Part shown: in pieces, positions 60,582-64,000 of the stretch
Layout: each line of letters opens with the position of its first letter
Numbering within the stretch: position 1 is the first letter of the stretch
Source of the DNA: Pseudomonadota bacterium
Lineage (GTDB): Bacteria > Pseudomonadota > Alphaproteobacteria > Reyranellales > Reyranellaceae
Assembly (NCBI GenBank): GCA_018242505.1
Contig: JAFEBU010000065.1
Coordinates: 62,001-126,000 of the forward strand
Direction: 5' to 3'
DNA: 64,000 nucleotides
The notes under the pieces: generated by a model
The model's database searches: none
Seen by the model: the letters and a program-made list of their open reading frames with translations, nothing else
Told to the model about the DNA's origin: nothing
Program-made: the position numbers and the translations under genes

Positions 60582-61296
60582 TCGGGAAGGTGCCATTCCT
60601 CGGCGCTGGCGCCGGCCAGCGACTGTATCAGCCCCTCATCCGCAGCAAGCACTGCGGCCGGGCCATGATGGACGACGACGCCGTGATCGAGCACGTATGC
60701 CGTGTCGGCAATGTCCAGTGACATGCGCACATTCTGTTCCACGAGCAGGACTGTCATCCCTTCCTGCTTCATGGTCGTGACGATCCGGAACACATCCTTG
60801 ACGATCAGAGGCGCGAGCCCCTGCGAGGGTTCGTCGAGGATCAGCACTTTCGGATTCAGCAAAAGGGCGCGGGCGATCGACAGCATTTCCTGCTCGCCGC
60901 CCGACAACTGCCGTCCGCGGTTCATCTTCCGCTCTTCCAAGCGGGGGAAAAGCTGGTAGATGCGCGGAATGTCGAACGGACCCCGATCACCCTGCGGCAC
61001 CTTCAGATTGTCCTCGACGGTGAGATTGGGAAAGACCCGCCGCCCTTCCGGCACATATCCCACGCGCAGCCGCGCCACCCGGTAGGGTGCGAGCTTCGAG
61101 ACTTCGTGACCGAAGACCTTGACGGACCCTGACCGACACGGCGTAAGCCCCATGATGCTGCGCATCATCGTCGTCTTGCCGGCGCCATTGCGGCCGAGCA
61201 GCGTCGTGATGCTGCCTTCCACCGCGTTGAGGGAAACATCATGCAGGATATGGCTCTTGCCATAGAATGTGTTGAGCCTGCTGACCTCGATCGCAT

Positions 61297-61300
<4 letters not shown>
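60578..61300 (-). CDS. livF: Liv-type ABC transporter ATP-binding protein (LivF), second set
   Basis: A 240-residue ATPase: LLGRNGAGKTTMMRSIMG, LSGGEQEMLSIARAL, ILDEPSQGLAP, and VGYVPEGRRVFPNLTVEDNL of the LivF type. Last gene of livH-livM-livG-livF, with a 4-nt overlap with livG. Confidence 0.92.
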
Positions 61301-62054
<754 letters not shown>

Positions 62055-62058
<4 letters not shown>

Positions 62059-63032
62059 GCGGAAGGCTTCCTCTGCAACACGCCCATCAGGCCGCGCGGG
62101 AAAAACAGCACGACCAGAACGAAGACCAGGCCCACGAAGGACATCCAGTTGGTGGTCATCGACGAGACGTAGTCCTGCAGCAGGACGAACAGAACAGCGC
62201 CCACCAGCGGCCCCCAGAAGGTGCGCATGCCGCCCATCACCGCGATCATCACGATATTACCGGACATTATGTAGTTAAGCCCCAGGGGATCCGCGAAGTT
62301 GTTCAGCAGCGCGTAGAGAGTTCCCGCCAGCGCCGTGAAGAAACAGGAGATGGAGAAGGAAATCCAGATGTGCTTCTCGACCGGCAGGCCGAGGAAGCGG
62401 GCGCGGCGTTCGTTTTCTCGAATCGCCAGCATAGTCCGGCCAAATGGCGACCTCAGGATCAGCGCCTGCAGCCCGACGGCCAGCCCGAACACGACCACCA
62501 CGAAGTAGTAGAACAGCATCCCGTTGTTGGTGATGTCGATCGTAAACAGGCCGAAATCGAGCGGCGCACGGACGAAGCCGCGCAGCCCGTCATAGCCGCC
62601 GGTGAAGTCGTCCCACTTGTAGGCGATGTAGAAGCAGACTTGGCCGAAGGCGATGGTCACCATGGCGAAGTAGACGCCACGCCGGCGGACCAGCAGCAAA
62701 CCGAACAGCATGCCCGCGATGCCGCCCAGCAGCGTGCCGGCGACGATCGCAAGCGGCGTCGAGTGCGCAACATATTTGAGCGTGAGCCCGGCGCCATAGG
62801 CGCCTAGCCCGAAATAGGCCGCATGACCAAAACTCAGCACGCCCGTATAGCCCAGCAGCAGGTTGAGCCCCATCGCAGCAAGGGCCATCACCAGCACGCG
62901 CGCTGCAACCGCCGTGTAGCCGCCGACCAGCGGCAGCCAGAACGGGGCGGTGAGCAGCAGTGCCCAGATGACGACGAGCTGCTGCCACGGGCGAACGACG
63001 GTGGCGTCGGCGCGGGTGGTTACGGTGCTCAT
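62055..63032 (-). CDS. livM: Liv-type ABC transporter permease (LivM), second set
   Basis: A 325-residue permease: GYTGVLSFGHAAYFGLGAYG and SPFGRTMLAIRENERRARFLG (coupling loop) are LivM marks. 8-9 membrane segments. 4-nt overlaps at both ends. Confidence 0.92.
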
Positions 63033-63898
63033 TGCAGCATCCCCTCCTCGCCCAACAGTCCGCGTGGTCGAATTAGCAGGACCAGCGCCATGATGACGTA
63101 GATCACCGCATCCGCAGCGGATGGATAGAAGACGGTGGTGAGCGCAGACGCGACGCCGATCAGCAGGCCTCCCAGCAATGTGCCGGTCAGGCTGCCCACG
63201 CCGCCCACGATGACGGCGATGAAGCTCGGCATGATCAGGTCGTCGCCCATGTTGGGATTAAGGCCGAGTTGCCCTGCCGCAAGCACACCCGCAAGGCCGG
63301 CGAGGAAGCTGCCGACGGCGAAGTTGTAGGAACGCAGCGCCGAGACGTTGACGCCCAGCGCCGAGACGGTGTCGAGATCGAGCGTGCCAGCGCGGATGCG
63401 CATGCCGACACGCGTATAGCGCAGGAAGGCGAACAGGCCCGCCACCGCCACGATCACGACCGCGACCATGAAGACGCGGTACCAGGTGATGAAAAAGAGG
63501 TCGGGCGTGACCGCCGCCGACATGTCGGCAGGGATGTTGAGCGGCAATGGGCTCGGTCCCCAGATATAGCGGCAGACGTCCTGCAGGATAAAGCTCAGGC
63601 CGAAGGTCAGCAGCAGGCTGTAGATGTGATTGCGGGTATAGACGTGTCGGATTATGAGCTTCTCGATCACGTAGCCCATGATCGCCGTCAGGAGAGGCGA
63701 GACCAGCAGGGCGCCCCAGAAGCCAATGAACGGCGTCAGCACAAAGGCGATGTAGCCGCCGATGGCGAGAAAGTTGCCATGAGCGAAATTCACCACGTTG
63801 CTGAGGTTGATGATCATCGACAGGCCGAGTGCCATCAGCACGTAAAAGGCACCGACGATCAGCCCGTTGGTGAGATTGAACAGAACGAGTTGCAGCAT
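63029..63898 (-). CDS. livH: Liv-type ABC transporter permease (LivH), second set
   Basis: A 289-residue permease: LFNLTNGLIVGAFYVLMALG, NLSNVVNFAHGNFLAIGGY and VIVGGVGSLTGTLLGGLLIG are LivH features. First visible gene of the operon. A terminator-type hairpin lies 28 bases upstream, between it and the end of a preceding gene. Confidence 0.92.
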   Translation of the reverse strand: MLQLVLFNLTNGLIVGAFYVLMALGLSMIINLSNVVNFAHGNFLAIGGYIAFVLTPFIGFWGALLVSPLLTAIMGYVIEKLIIRHVYTRNHIYSLLLTFGLSFILQDVCRYIWGPSPLPLNIPADMSAAVTPDLFFITWYRVFMVAVVIVAVAGLFAFLRYTRVGMRIRAGTLDLDTVSALGVNVSALRSYNFAVGSFLAGLAGVLAAGQLGLNPNMGDDLIMPSFIAVIVGGVGSLTGTLLGGLLIGVASALTTVFYPSAADAVIYVIMALVLLIRPRGLLGEEGMLQ

Positions 63899-63925
63899 GC
63901 CCCTGCCCCGAAGCTGGAAGGCTAA

Positions 63926-63960
63926 AAAAGCCGCGTGGAAGAGGATCCCACGCGGCTTTT
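63926..63960 (-). terminator. Intrinsic terminator-type hairpin upstream of livH
   Basis: Arms AAAAGCCGCGTGG (63926-63938) and CCACGCGGCTTTT (63948-63960) form a perfect 13-bp stem with a 9-base loop. Read on the minus strand it is followed by a six-T run, so it could end or attenuate transcription coming from the gene to the right, lowering permease/ATPase expression relative to the receptor. Confidence 0.8.
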
Positions 63961-63970
63961 GGTCAGTGGC

Positions 63971-64000
63971 CTAGGCCGGCCAACTGATCTTGCAACCCGT
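63971..64000 (-). CDS. C-terminal tail of a gene upstream of livH (probably a Liv receptor)
   Basis: Reading from the right window edge on the minus strand gives TGCKISWPA then TAG at 63973-63971. Only ten codons are visible. Position before a terminator hairpin and livH is where a substrate-binding protein gene is expected, so that identity is an inference from layout. Confidence 0.4.
   Translation of the reverse strand, partial: TGCKISWPA

Overview
The window looks like a chromosomal segment of a high-GC alphaproteobacterium. It is densely packed, shows many 4-nt start/stop overlaps, and is rich in CoA-dependent catabolism, SDRs, Liv-type ABC importers, a Bug-type receptor and a GH17-GT2 glucan synthase. 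A Rhizobiales/Rhodospirillales-type soil or plant-associated bacterium (for example Reyranella- or Bradyrhizobium-like) is an inference; there is no rRNA or other phylogenetic marker. I saw no tRNA, rRNA, CRISPR array, phage or plasmid genes.

Layout. 1-1.4 kb: end of a CGNR zinc-finger gene, an isoprenylcysteine-methyltransferase-like membrane protein and an SCP2 carrier. 1.4-10 kb: an operon resembling the acyclic terpene (atu) pathway (SDR, carboxyltransferase, two acyl-CoA dehydrogenases, hydratase, biotin carboxylase, solute receptor) behind a near-perfect 22-bp palindrome. 10-16.5 kb: amidase, HSDL2-like SDR, an alpha/beta hydrolase with its nucleophile replaced by Ala, a CmcJ/NvfI-family oxidoreductase, Fe-dependent alcohol dehydrogenase and class III CoA transferase. 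16.5-21 kb: RND efflux pump and adaptor. 21-28 kb: GMC oxidoreductase, then a small glycan-like locus (FkbM methyltransferase, GT4, CBS-DegT aminotransferase fusion, flavoprotein). 28-32 kb: indolepyruvate oxidoreductase alpha and beta with a thioesterase. 32-36 kb: SDR, DTW protein followed by a 95-bp tandem repeat carrying two coupled mini-ORFs, then an unrecognised two-repeat protein with a biotin carrier protein and MaoC. 35.5-36.6 kb: a decayed IS630-type element sitting exactly in the shared stop codon of two convergent genes. 36.6-42.7 kb: Nudix, PmtA-like methyltransferase, GH17-GT2 glucan synthase, lysophospholipase-like hydrolase and tyrosine phosphatase.

42.7-46.4 kb is the most unusual block: a second CmcJ/NvfI oxidoreductase, a short Rieske oxygenase, a heme-oxygenase-like diiron protein, a GlcG/HbpS protein and a GntR regulator, with two GTATAC palindromes 52 bp apart in the divergent promoter. 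It reads as a self-regulated oxygenase pathway whose substrate I cannot name.

46.4-64 kb: two SDRs, a small membrane-anchored protein, an acyl-CoA synthetase with a LivF gene convergent to livG-livM-livH and a receptor gene, a complete Dpp/Opp-type importer, and a second livH-M-G-F set with the tail of an upstream gene and a terminator hairpin. Overall the segment is devoted to importing and degrading (probably branched, terpenoid or aromatic) carboxylic acids through CoA thioesters.
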